A stretch of DNA of 64,000 nucleotides, taken from assembly GCA_905221605.1 (NCBI GenBank), contig CAJNDS010001824.1, positions 1 through 64,000 of the forward strand, given 5' to 3'. The position numbers and the translations under genes were made by a program. This document shows, in pieces, positions 53,056 to 63,724 of this stretch; the first letter of the stretch is position 1, and every line of letters starts with the position of its first letter. The notes under the pieces were generated by a model. The model searched no databases, was not told the origin of the DNA, and saw only the letters and a list, made by a program, of their open reading frames with translations. Origin of the DNA: Symbiodinium natans (taxonomy: Eukaryota; Sar; Dinophyceae; Suessiales; Symbiodiniaceae).

Positions 53056-53132
53056 CCCCCCTTATACTAACAGTCCTGAAACGGGTTGATGTACCCCCCC
53101 TACGATATGTTCGTATAAGGGGCAACATCCCA
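53056..53132. repeat. Dispersed element family B, copy with inverted ends
   Basis: CCCCCTTATACTAACAGTCC at the left and GTATAAGGGG at the right form inverted ends; internal TACCCCCCCTACGAT matches the 21805-21897 copy. Confidence 0.6.
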
Positions 53133-53372
53133 AGCCAAAAGCCCTGCTTTTTTTGTAGGAGACCTCGGAATCCCAATAAGGGCAACCTGCCACACTGGCC
53201 TCGGGTACACTAACTGGCCACAACCGCCTTCGGAGGTCCTGGTCTATGTCTGCGCCGCAGTGGACTCCCTAGACCCTAAACCCTAAACCCTAAACGGCTG
53301 TGCATCATCTGGCTACCTGAGGGCCGTGAGCCAAGGCTTGTTGTTGGCTCTGCCGGAAAGTGCCCGTTGAAG

Positions 53373-53520
53373 TTGGACAGGAACCCCTAAAACCCTAAAC
53401 CTTGGACAGGAACCTCCAAAAACCCTAAACCCTAAACCCTAAAACCCGAAACTTTCTTGGACAGGAACCCCTAAACCCCTAAACCCTAAACCCCTAAACC
53501 CTAAAACCCTAAACTCCCAA
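53373..53520 (-). repeat. Telomere-like units with repeated TTGGACAGGAACC
   Basis: TTGGACAGGAACC(C/T)C occurs at 53373, 53402 and 53457, each followed by CCTAAA-type units. Confidence 0.85.
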
Positions 53521-54491
53521 AACCCCTTGATCCCGGCACTTCGATCTTCATCCCTGGTATGAATTCGCAATCTTCGGGGTCAATCCTGACCTTAGGGTCC
53601 GTTGATATTGTTGCTGCCAATACGACTTTCTACGTCTCGTTTTTCAGTCTTCTCTTATTGTGGCATCTCAGTTGCTTTTTTTGGCGGTTACTTATGATCA
53701 TGGCTGCTTCTTACATGTTGCTGCTATTCACTCATCTTGTTTACGGAATTCGGTTGTTATTATCGGCAGCAAGCCCCCGTAAACACCCTTAACCCTAAAC
53801 TCTCAACCCTATAAGGTTTTAAACCTCAAAAGCCCTGAAGCTTATGGCGCCTGATATTCCAGCTCCGCTGCCAGATCCTCGAAAGCAGCTGCGCTGAGGG
53901 TTGAGGGTTTATGGCTAAACCCAAAACCCTAAACCCTGAACCCTAAACCTTAAGCTTAGCCCTAAACCCTTTACAGCACATTGAACCCGGGGTTGAAGAC
54001 GTGGAAGACACAAAGATTGCTTCATTTAAGTTTTTGGCTGCGTTGGAGGCTGATAGGGTTTTCTGGGGTGGGTTTCGGTTCAGGGTTTGGGAGCTCAGGT
54101 CTTTCCGCTTCTGCGCATTGCGCTCCGCACTTTTCAAGGAAGGATATCCTGGCTCAAGGTTTAGGGCTTAGGTGTAAGGGCTTAGGGTGTACTCATGTCT
54201 AGTACCCGAAACAGCATAGGCACCAAGCCCTATATCCTGATTCTGGGTATACGATTCCTCGCGGCAACCTGCCAAAAAAATGGCTTGGGTGTTCACACTG
54301 CGCGGGACCCAAGAAAAGCCGCGCAGTCTTCACAAACTCTGCCCAATGATCTTGAAAAGAAGGTTTTAGCTATTTGGACTGCGCCCTACATTACGACCGC
54401 GGAGACGGCAGCCACGTGACTTGGGTCGAAGGGCGACCAAGCGACAATATTTATCTGCACATTCCGCATGCTCTGCGGCCAAGCCGCACCC
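53521..54491. other. Unassigned sequence
   Basis: A 77-codon plus-strand frame (53559-53792) encodes a hydrophobic segment (FYVSFFSLLLLWHLSCFFWR) that could span a membrane, but nothing else supports a gene. Telomere-like units at 53920-53970. Confidence 0.4.
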
Positions 54492-54598
54492 TAGCCCGAA
54501 ACCCCAAACCCTAAACCCTAAACTCTAGACCCTAAACCCTAAACCCTAAGCCCTAAGCCCTAAACCCTAAACCCTAAGCCCTAAGCCCTAAACCCCAA
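54492..54598 (-). repeat. C-strand telomeric array with CCCTAAG variants
   Basis: CCCTAAA and CCCTAAG units alternate in pairs (CCCTAAGCCCTAAGCCCTAAAC twice). A G-run (54607-54618) follows. Confidence 0.9.
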
Positions 54599-54691
54599 GA
54601 AAGTGGGGGGGGGGGGGGCAGCTGAGCTCCAGGCATCTGCACTGCGCGGCCCGTGCGAGGAGACCTTCTGGGTCCTTGGAGTTCGGAACCG

Positions 54692-54793
54692 TTAGGGTTT
54701 AGGGTTTAGGGTTTAGGGTTTAGGGTTTAGGGTTTAGGGTTTAGGGTTTAGGGTGTAGGGTGTAGGGTGTAGGATGTAGGGTTTAGGGTTAGG
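54692..54793 (+). repeat. Telomeric array (TTTAGGG) grading into (GTGTAGG)
   Basis: About nine perfect TTTAGGG units followed by about three GTGTAGG units and one ATGTAGG, then TTTAGGG. Confidence 0.95.
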
Positions 54794-54980
54794 TTCCTAT
54801 TCATAGGGTTAAAAGAGTTCATGAGGTTCAGCTGGTGTTCATAAGGCTTATAGGGTTCGACGCGTGCACAGGGTTTAAGGTTTGGAGCTTACGTTCAGGG
54901 CAAAGCGGTTTAGGGGTTCAGGGCTCATCGGGTTCATGGGGGTTTAAAAGTTTAGGCTTCAAAGCACAACTATACTGAAC

Positions 54981-55130
54981 TTGGACCCCTAGCAAAAATT
55001 AGATCTTTAGCTGTTTCTTTGGAACTAAAGTGCCTAACTTAAAATCACATCCAAGTAGGACCCCTAGCAACAAGTAGATCTTTAGCTGCTTCTTTGGAAT
55101 CAAAGTGCCTAAATCAAAATCACATCCAAG
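54981..55130 (+). repeat. Tandem duplication, 75-bp unit, 2 copies
   Basis: 54981-55055 and 55056-55130 share GGACCCCTAGCAA, TAGATCTTTAGCTG, CTTCTTTGGAA and AAAATCACATCCAAG with a few substitutions. Confidence 0.92.
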
Positions 55131-55190
55131 TACCCCTAAACCCCTAACCCCTAACCCCTAAACCCTAAACCCCCTAGGTTTAGGGTTCAG
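55131..55190. repeat. Inverted telomere-like junction
   Basis: Degenerate CCCCTAAA units meet TTTAGGG at CCCCCTAGGTTTAGGG (55170-55185), a short palindrome. Confidence 0.75.
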
Positions 55191-55277
55191 GGCACAAAGG
55201 TTCACAGTGGTTAGACCTCTAAGGTTCAGGCATCGGAGGCTCTACGGAGGCCTGACTCAGATTAGTTGGGAGGGTTG

Positions 55278-55345
55278 AGTGGGTTTGGGGTTTGGGGTTT
55301 GGGGTTTAGGGTTTTGGGTTTAGGGTTTAGGGTTTAAGGGTCCAA
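55278..55345 (+). repeat. TTTGGGG/TTTAGGG variant array
   Basis: Four TTTGGGG units, then TTTTGGG and TTTAGGG. Confidence 0.88.
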
Positions 55346-55569
55346 GTTGAGGGAGCACTTATCCCCAGATGACAAAGCCCTAAACTAAGACTCTGAAGTC
55401 TCTTGCAACTGAGGCCCTCAACAGTAAAGGCGCTAGACTTTCTGCTTCAAGGGTGCTCAGCTCAATTGTTGAAACGAGCTCAGCGGGCCTTCGGAGAAGA
55501 CTCTGAATTTGAGCCACGGGTTTCGGGCTTAGGAACCCGAGGCCTCAAACTATGTAAGCCCCAAGCCCG

Positions 55570-55677
55570 GGTTTAGGGCTTAGGGTTTGGGGTGTAGGGT
55601 TTAGGGTTTAGGGTTTGGGGTTTAGGGTTTAGGGTTTAGGGTTTAGGGTTTAGGGTTTAGGGTTTAGGGTTTAGGGA
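55570..55677 (+). repeat. Interstitial telomeric array (TTTAGGG), about 14 units with variants
   Basis: TTTGGGG and GTGTAGG units at the left, perfect TTTAGGG at the right. Confidence 0.95.
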
Positions 55678-55837
55678 CCCGAAACGACCCTCAGCCCCTG
55701 CCACAAGCTCCACGAAGGCAACACTTTTGACCCACCCAGGAGACGCTGCATGGCCGGCTGATCTTTAATCAGCCGCCCACTCTGACTGTGCGACGCCACA
55801 TCCCAGAGCCCCTAAAGGGGGATCCGAAGTCTGGGCC

Positions 55838-55882
55838 CTAAACCCTAAACCCTAAACCCTAAGCCCTAAACCCTAAGCCCTT
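55838..55882 (-). repeat. Interstitial telomeric array (CCCTAAA), about 6 copies
   Basis: Includes CCCTAAG units. Confidence 0.9.
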
Positions 55883-56214
55883 ATGCACACTATAGAAAGT
55901 AAGGGCCCATGCCTCGGGTCCCTATAAACAAGGGTAAGGGACCATACTAAGGGCCCGTGGTTCCAACCCTAGAATGAAACCCGAAACGTTCGGGGTGAGG
56001 GTCTAGGGCGAATCCTACGTCTCAAAGCCCGAGCCCCTACACGCCCTGTTAAGGAGCCTTTCTACCACAGCAGTTTAGGGTTTAGGGTTCAGGGTTTAGG
56101 GTCGACTGGAGAGACCTCGTACATAGGTTCCCCCTTTGAGCTGCCTGCTTTCATAAATTATGGTTCGCATGGTACCCAGCAGGAACTAGTACACGGTGCC
56201 CTAAGTGGGTCCTA

Positions 56215-56270
56215 AAACCCTAAACCCTAAACCCTAAACCCTAAACCTTAAACCCTAAACCCTAAGCCCC
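56215..56270 (-). repeat. Interstitial telomeric array (CCCTAAA), about 7 copies
   Basis: One CCTTAAA unit. Confidence 0.9.
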
Positions 56271-56644
56271 AAAGGGGGCCTCTTGGGCTCCCTCTTCACG
56301 ACAAGTCTCCTCGCGAGAGAATGCCTCGAAGCATGTGGGAAATGGCGCCTTCAGCACTCTAAAGCGTCTGACGGGAGTGTCCTCTCTGACAACACCAGAA
56401 GGCCACTCCCGTGAACTATCAAGGGTTTAGGGTTAAGGGTTTAGGGCTTAGGGGCATCATGAGGGGGACTTGCTCATGTCGAACAGCTCCCCTCCTCCCC
56501 CCCCCCCCCACCACCCCACGTCGATGCTACACCTCCAGGACTTCTGGAACGGCTAAAACCGCCCATGTCCGACCGCCGGGGTGTTGGTCCAGCTGCCAGA
56601 CCAGAAAGTTGCAGAGTTGGCGGTTGACGGTTAGAAAAGGGGGA

Positions 56645-56740
56645 ATGAAGAGTTAGAATACGGTTGTTGGGGGTCATGAAGGTATCATTGCAAAGGGACC
56701 ATAAGGGCATATTATTAGTAACTATTCCGACCCATTTGTA
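56645..56740 (+). repeat. Dispersed element family A, copy
   Basis: GAGTTAGAATACGGTTGTTG, GGGGTCATGAAGGTATCATT, GCAAAGGGACCATAAGGGCA, TATTAGTAACTATTCCGACC. Matches 18228-18320 in block order. Confidence 0.7.
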
Positions 56741-57082
56741 TTACACCTTAGACGGTTACTAAACCTTGTCGGCAAGCAGCTCTTCAAAGTACTTGATTTA
56801 GCACACTGTGCTTCAGACGGCCCAAGATTGCGCATGACATGACTGGAGCTGAACTGAGTAGGAAGATACGACATGTAACAAGCAACAAGAAACCCAGGCT
56901 TAGCATCCCTCATTCCTCAACCCTAAGCCGCAAAATTACAGGAGCCCTGCTTCTGAGGTCGGCGCGAACCAAGACCAGAACGAATTAGGTGCGGCGATTA
57001 CAGGAGCCTGAACAACTGTCAATGTTACCCCTCCTAATCCCTCTGAAGCCATACATACCATCCCCTCAATCCAACCCTCAAC

Positions 57083-57124
<42 letters not shown>

Positions 57125-57474
57125 AGGGAGAGGGCGAGAGGTCTCCAAAAGGACCTACCTTTCTTGGACTTTAGGGTTTAGGGTTTAGGGGCAAATTCAC
57201 TTTCTACGTATCTAGGCGCATGGTCCCAGACTCCAAGCCCCGGATGCCTGGGAGGATCTCAAGAGTAGAATTCCCCAAATAGTACCCCAGACTGCTATTG
57301 GGTCTAGGAACCCTTAAAGGCATCTACTTTTCGGATCCTCCCAGCGGTCCGGGAGCCTCTGCATGCTTGATCCAGCAGCTGGCGCAAGCCAAGATCTTAC
57401 CGCAAGATGTAAGAGGGTGCTCTTTTTGGTTTGAAGGGGCTTCTAAGGGAACCTACAAGCCCTAAAGCGGGAAT
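56741..57474. other. Unassigned sequence with a (GA)n tract
   Basis: GA/GGGAGA repeat at 57085-57140 and a short TTTAGGG tract at 57172-57190. No gene recognised. Confidence 0.5.
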
Positions 57475-57557
57475 AAACCCTAAACCCTAAACCCTAAACC
57501 CTAAACCCTAAACCCTAAACCCTAAACCCTAAACCCTAAACCCTAAACCCTAAACCC
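57475..57557 (-). repeat. Interstitial telomeric array (CCCTAAA), about 11 perfect copies
   Basis: Perfect heptamers. Confidence 0.97.
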
Positions 57558-57679
57558 GAAGAAAGAGGAATAAGGTGCCCACTCTGGGGTCCTCTAAAGA
57601 GTGGGCGCGGCATTCAGCGGCGCCCACGGGAAAACCAGCAAAAAATCCGCAACTCAAGGGGCTAAAGGAGGGACCCTTG

Positions 57680-57806
57680 AGGTATATAGTGAATGTATAA
57701 GGTATATATATATATATATAGATATGTATATATAGTTGCCCCTATATATATATATATATTTATATAGTGAATGTTTTTTCAGGTATATATATATATAGAG
57801 GGGCTA
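57680..57806. repeat. (TA)n microsatellite with internal duplication
   Basis: TATATAGTGAATG occurs at 57686 and 57762, each followed by GGTATATATATATATA. Confidence 0.88.
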
Positions 57807-57914
57807 TATGGGTGCGTGTCAAAAGTATGATCCCTTTTAGGGTACCCTAAATATTCGGTGCCGCAATAGAATAGGGATCCAAAAAGGGACCATAACTTTT
57901 GACAGCCACCCATA
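57807..57914. mobile_element. MITE-like element of 108 bp with about 33-bp terminal inverted repeats
   Basis: Left end TATGGGTGCGTGTCAAAAGT; the reverse complement of the right end reads TATGGGTGGCTGTCAAAAGT. Pairing continues through ATGRTCCCTTTT. The interior contains GGGTACCCTAAATATTCGG, also found at 61572-61592. No coding capacity. Confidence 0.7.
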
Positions 57915-57948
57915 CAGGGGAACAAAATTGAAGGTCCCTTCCAGGGCC

Positions 57949-58005
57949 CTAAACCCTAAACCCTAAACTCTAAACCCTAAACCCTAAACCCTAAACCTAA
58001 ACCCA
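57949..58005 (-). repeat. Interstitial telomeric array (CCCTAAA), about 7 copies
   Basis: One CTCTAAA unit. Followed at 58088-58118 by an opposed TTTAGGG tract of 4 units. Confidence 0.93.
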
Positions 58006-58118
58006 CCCTCCTTATACCCCTTGAGCAGAAGGTTGAATTCATGGCACCTCTGGAGCTCGACCTCCGCAGAAAGAGAACCCACGAGGAGGGTTTAGGGTTT
58101 AGGGTTTAGGGTTAGGGT

Positions 58119-59272
58119 TTGAAAGACAAGCCCCAAAAACCCCCCCAGGCCAGCAAGTTCTACACCCCAAGAGGTGAAACTAGACCCAGAGGTCAGCGCC
58201 CAGAGTGCATCTCGATATGACGAGTTGCACGGTCCCTTAGGACCCGCGGGATCCTTTAGGATCCGCTTATGGCTAGGGCTTAGCTCCTTTGCAGGGTTCC
58301 ACGTATAGGCCCTTAATTTGGGTCTCTTGTGCTTTCTAACCCTTATACACACTCTACATCATAAGGGCCCCAGCCTTCGGATCCCGAGATCCTTAAGGTG
58401 TAGTAGGGCTTAGGGCTCCCTACCCCGCAGCTTCGCCGGCGTCAGCAGCACAATGTCCTGGAAACACGGCGAGGTGAGGGGTGCTTTGTGTTCCTTAAGG
58501 GCGAAACCCTACACTACGACCACCCTAAACCCTAAGCCGGGCAAAGTCTACTGTCCAGCTTCCTCTCCATGCAAATGGTTCTCCTGGGGCTCTCTGGGGT
58601 TTTGCTACCCCACACTCGACTGTCGTTCGTACAAAGCTCAAGGTACTCTAGACTTAAAAATGCTAACTTCTCTAGACTTAGACCCTAAACCCCACGTCAC
58701 AAACCCCTACTCCCTTACCTCCTTTTGGGTGATCAGTGTCCGGGCTTGGGGCCCTGGGGCGTGTAAACCGTAAACACTATAGTTCAAGATGCAGGGTTTA
58801 GGATTTAGGGAACACAATGCACACCCCGGAAAACCAAAGAATCGTAGCCCCACGCCCTTACAAACCTCGCAAACCTGAAAGCCCAGCCAGAGTCGGCATT
58901 TCTTCTGGCTACGCAACAATGCATGAGGGTTTAGCAAAGGCATCTGGGGAACACTGGGACTACCCGAACCTTTTTCGTCTTCGCCTCCTGCACTATCCGC
59001 CAAGCCCCGGAACCCTAAACCCTAAATCCCAAACCCTACATTTTCCCCAACAACTGCTCCTCCGGATCATCGGTTTTGAGCGCGCGAGCCTTCTGACTTG
59101 CGTTGACCGGGGGGTGTCGGGTGCAGGTGAAGGGTGGTAAGGGGGGGCCTCAGGCTTGGGCTTCGGGTTTCGGGTTTGGGGGTTCCGGGTTTCAAAACGC
59201 TTCTTAGTGAGCCCTGTGGTTTAACCGGAGCCCTAGATCCATGGAGAGTTGCCATTGCGGTCCCCAAGTTAC
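58119..59272. other. Unassigned mosaic, no gene
   Basis: Isolated telomere-like units (58520, 58680, 59008); short open frames without domain features. Confidence 0.5.
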
Positions 59273-59395
59273 TGGTGACTTCGAGGGAGCGCAATACCAA
59301 GTGAGGAATGTGTCTGAAGCAACGTAGGGATCTGGTGACTTGCAGGGAGCACAATACACCTAAAGCAAGGAATATGTCTTAAACAATGTAGGGAT
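59273..59395 (+). repeat. Tandem duplication, about 60-bp unit, 2 copies
   Basis: TGGTGACTT at 59273 and 59333; both copies contain AGGGAGC(A/G)CAATAC and end AA(C/T)GTAGGGATC. Confidence 0.9.
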
Positions 59396-59984
59396 CCTTA
59401 GTATGATTTAAGGCATACTCATTGAATCCAGGGTGTCGGGCTCTCTGCGTCAGAAAGACACTGGTAAAGGGGCCGACCGAATTTGGATTTGCATTCGCAG
59501 CCCTGAACGGTGGACCCGACCCTGGAGCCTAAGCCCTGAACCCTGAACCCAGCCCTATATCCCGAAGGGCCTCGCCGGCTTCGGCTTTTGGACAGAAGGC
59601 AGCGGCGCGCTTCCTTCTGGCTCCAACAAAGGCCACCGCCAGTCCGACACACCTGTGCGAAAGTTTCAGCAATGGGGATAGTCGAGGGTTTAGGGTTCAA
59701 GGTATATGTTAGGACCCTAGACCCTAAACACCAAACACCCGAAACTGAAGACGGGCCCCCTCCCCAGGCAAAGGGCCGCGCTCGTTAGCAGGCTAGGGCA
59801 GGAGCCTGCCGACCCGTAACTGACGGCCGGCAGGCGAGCTGTAGGGTCCTGGACATTAAGTCCACGTGGCCAGGCATGGGCCACTCTGCAGCAAGAAGAA
59901 ACATAGCGAGATAACCCTAGCCTTGTGCAGTTCTTCTTCGGGGGCCCTTGACTAACCAGCAAGGGCCTCAGAAAAGCCTTCCAC
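59396..59984. other. Unassigned sequence
   Basis: No gene or array recognised beyond a few degenerate units near 59533 and 59715. Confidence 0.45.
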
Positions 59985-60300
59985 AAAAAGTCCATATTTT
60001 TGCTCCCGGAGGCTCCGCCAAAAGTTTCCAGAAGGAAGTAACAAAGCTCCAAAATTGATGCCGCAAACCTCCGAAGGCTCAGAGAAGCTTCAAGGGACTT
60101 TCAGAAGAGTCCAGAAATCCCCAAAAGCATTCTTTGAAAAAGCCTCCAAACAGACTGTCAAGAAAAAGCTCCAAAAGACTTGACAAGGATCCGAATTTCA
60201 AAAGGCTTCAAAAGGCTCCGCCAGCTCCCAGTAAGGCTGACAAACTTCAAAGACCAACTAGTTACCCGAAGAAGCTTCCGCAAGCGTAAAAGACTCCAAT
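59985..60300. repeat. Degenerate AAAAGGCTCC/AAGCTTC-type repeats
   Basis: Short purine-rich motifs (AAAAGGCTCCGCC, AAAAGCTCCAAAAGACT, GAAGCTTC) recur irregularly; no period could be fixed by eye. Confidence 0.5.
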
Positions 60301-60699
60301 TCAAGAGTGAATCCTTTTGCTTGCCCCCTCGCCCTTGTGCCGTTTAAGCAACAAGATCCAAAACCGGCGGCCGGTTTTAGCCGAAGCCTGCCTGGTCAAA
60401 AATAGTGTATCCCCCCCTGCTACGGGGTAGGGGAGGGGGGGGGGTTGGGGGTGAACAACCCTAAACCCGCCAAGGTCTTTATTTAGCTTCAGCCAACAGG
60501 CCGAATCCCAACCGTAGAATATGGTGGTCCGAGCGCATGCAGCGAACACCTGAACCCTAACGCCTAAATCCTGGACCCTAAAAACCTATTGCCTGAAGCC
60601 TAAACTCTAAGCTTGCCCCCAAAATCCGAAACACCAAACACACTAAACTCTAATCTTAAGCTCTACTTGGTAGCCCAGTAGCCATATTTTGATAAGGGC

Positions 60700-60780
60700 A
60701 CTCTTTTTTGGGTCGGATACTGTATAAGGGAACCCAGACCAACAAAAGAGGGTATATAAAGAGTACCACTGGGCAACCAA
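60700..60780 (+). repeat. Dispersed element family C copy
   Basis: CACTCTTTTTTGGGTCGGAT, ACTGTATAAGGGAACCCAGA, AAAGAGGGTATATAAAGAGT, ACCACTGGGCAACC. Same block order as 29764-29842. Confidence 0.6.
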
Positions 60781-60824
60781 GCTTATAGACCCGAAGCGGC
60801 TACACAACTCCAGACAAGCAATTG

Positions 60825-60883
60825 CCCTAAACCCTAAACCCTAAACCCTAAACCCTAAACCCTAAACCCTAAACCCTAAACCC
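60825..60883 (-). repeat. Interstitial telomeric array (CCCTAAA), about 8 copies
   Basis: Perfect heptamers. Confidence 0.97.
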
Positions 60884-62318
60884 GAAAGACTGGATGAGGC
60901 CTCAAAGGGTTCATGTCTCATTTCCTGCAGTTCTACATGCAACGGATATGTGAAACGCGAACTGCGCAGAACCACCCCTGAAATGTCAACCTGGGCGTTT
61001 AACCAAGAATGTTAGGGTTCAGGGTTGAGGGTTCAGGGTTTAGCTTTCAGTCCATGTCAGAAGCATCTCTCTTTCTCTTTTCCCTCAACCCAAACCCCAC
61101 ATAATCCTCAAATCCACACACTCCAAGTGAGCTGCTGAACAGCAACTCCCGAGTCTGCTAAGAGAGCTTAGCATAGGGTCCAGAATCTAAACCCCAAATC
61201 CTCGAGCCCTGAGGCATCGGTTTTAGGGCAGTGGCGAGATGGCGAGCACAGCCGTCATGGAACATGCCACTGGATACGCCTCAAGCAGGATTCGAAGTTG
61301 TTTTGGGGGCTTCTTCGGGTGCTATTCTCCCTTATCTTAACTCCCCCCTCCCTCCCCCCAAATATGAAATTGCAAGGGATGCCACCAGTGAGGCGGAGAC
61401 CCGCTTTGCAAGACAAGAGGCTCCTAAGCAGAGAGGCGCAAACCCTAAACTCTAAACCCTGCGGACGCTGTTCAGCGCCTCCAGGCGTATGGAGGGCTAG
61501 GCTCATCCACACCCCGTCTCATCCAGTTTGGAGGCTTTAGTGTGGTCCGCTCTCAAACCTCTGGTCCCTTTTTGGGGTACCCTAAATATTGGGACGCCTT
61601 ATAAAGTGCCCCAAACCCCAAAGACTCACAGAGAGATTCAAGAGAATAGGGGCAGAAAACTCTTGAGTCCCCCCAACCTTACTTGGAGGTTCATGAGACT
61701 TGGTAACAATTTGTACCTGTACTTCTTACCCACGTATAAGCCCCTCAAGTGCCCTAATATGGTTATAGGAATAAGAACAGTTATAGGCACAGTTACAAAT
61801 TGGTTAATAAGTACCATGAACCTCCAAGACGCCCACAACAGCCCGAGACTTGCTGTTCTCTGTGTAGGCAAGCTCTGTGGCCCTTGAAGCCAGGTGGGTT
61901 CTGACTTCCTTTGTGGAACCCTGAGCCCTAAACCCGGACCCTGAACCCTAAGCCACAAACCCTGAACCCTAAACCCTGTAAATCCGGCCCGCCTTCACGG
62001 TCTGGAAGAGGCTAAACCTGGCGAATGCGCCAAGTCGGCTGTTGGTATAAGTGTAGAGCTGGAAAAACTGGGCCCTAAGCCCTAAAGCGCAAGGGCTTAG
62101 GAGATTTCGGCACACTGTTTGCTGGAGGGAGTGCGTTTTGTTTATTTGGGGCTGAAGCCCCCCAAACCCTAAACTTGTAGGGTTTAGGGTTTGGGGTTTT
62201 GGGTTGAGGGTGTATAAGGTTTAGGGTGCCCAAAAACCCGAGGGCCCTGTACCTGAGGGTGGGACTGTACAGATTCGTTCGCGAACCCTACTGGGAAAGC
62301 CCTCCCAAGGGGACCATC
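60884..62318. other. Unassigned mosaic, no gene
   Basis: TTCAGGG-type units at 61015-61042, C-strand variants at 61920-61980, G-strand variants at 62178-62225. 61568-61592 resembles part of the 57807-57914 element. Confidence 0.5.
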
Positions 62319-62545
62319 ATGCATGTATACATATACGAATATAAATATGAACATACATATAAACATAAATATAAACACACATACAAATATGATTATCAAT
62401 CTAAATATACATATTAATATGAATATGAATATGAAGATAAATATACATAAACCAATCAGCAAATGAATCATACATATATATATATATATATGTATGTATA
62501 TAGATATATATATATATATAGATGTATATGTATATACACATGTAG
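62319..62545. repeat. AT-rich microsatellite block
   Basis: ATAAATATGAACATACATAT-type units followed by (TA)n at 62472-62520. Confidence 0.9.
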
Positions 62546-62733
62546 AATATGTAATGGCTCGAAAATTGAGGATTCCATTTTTTGGGTTTCCTTACACGCG
62601 GTTCTGACTCTTTCCATGCGGCCCACTCCCGGTGTTCAATTGCTCTGGAGTTCGTCACGGCTTACCACAAAACCCTGCTCCCGGACTCCCCTAGATACAT
62701 ACACACATCTCCCAGCCAGTCAGCCCTAGCAGA

Positions 62734-62852
62734 AGCCCTAAACCCTAAACCCTAAACCCCAAACCCTAAACCCCTAAACCCCTAAACCCCTAAATCCTAA
62801 ACCCTAAACCCTAAACCCCTAAACCCCTAAACCCTAAACCCTAAACCCTAAA
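62734..62852 (-). repeat. Telomeric array mixing CCCTAAA and CCCCTAAA
   Basis: About sixteen units; the octamer CCCCTAAA appears in two short runs (62770-62790, 62813-62830). Confidence 0.95.
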
Positions 62853-62960
62853 CCCCCCAAAACCGAAGAAAATCGTGGGAAGCATTGAGCAGAGAGGCTT
62901 CGCCACGGGCTGGATGGGCTTGTAGGCCTCTTGAACGACACAAACCGGTGTTGCTTGGTA

Positions 62961-62986
62961 TGTTTAGGGTTTAGGGTTTAGGGCTG
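62961..62986 (+). repeat. Short TTTAGGG tract, 3 copies
   Basis: About 110 bp from the opposed array ending at 62852; followed by a G-run (63004-63013). Confidence 0.85.
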
Positions 62987-63524
62987 AGGGTTTGGGGGCG
63001 AAAGGGGGGGGGGACTTCTCTGGTGATTGCTGACATGGTCCATGCAGCCGCCCCCAGCGATATCGCAGTTTCATGGAATGAGTCTATATATACAGGTGCA
63101 GCTCTTGTACGCAAGAAGGTACTTTGAATTTGGCTGAGCTTGAACCCCACCTGCACACTGAGCCCTGCATCCTAAAACACACAAAACGCCAGTCGCAACG
63201 AAGTTTAGGGCCTGGGGTTGAAGGAGGCCCCAGGCCCAAACCATGACGAAGCCACACAAGCGGGTTTGTGTTTCTGGGTTTAGGTAGATAGACTGCGATA
63301 AGAAAAGCGGCCGGCGACTTGCCATGAGTGCAATCGCAAAGGAACCGGGAAGTCACAAAAAACAAGATTAGGGACGCCTTGACGTCCTCCTGTCATCCTC
63401 CAACCCTAAAGGGCTCAGGGTGTACGGGCTTGCGGCGGTTTATCAGCCCTGGAGGCACCGACACCGAAGACAGGATGGAGGGCGCAGGTTCTTACACAGG
63501 GCCCGGGGGCTGTTGAACCCCAAG

Positions 63525-63640
63525 CAACCTAAACCCTCAACCGCCATCAACAAACCTTCCAAAAACCCAAAACCCCTAAACCCAAAACCCAAAACCCCCT
63601 AAACCATCCTAAACCCTAAACCCTCAACTCCGAAAACCTT
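63525..63640 (-). repeat. Degenerate C-strand telomere-like array
   Basis: CCCTAAA, CCCAAAA and CCCCTAAA units. Confidence 0.8.
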
Positions 63641-63724
63641 CAACACACCCTAGCCCCGCCTCTTGGGCAGCCCCATTCTGCCAGTCCCAGGAGTAGCTTG
63701 GCGGAACCCCTGTCTGCATGCGGC

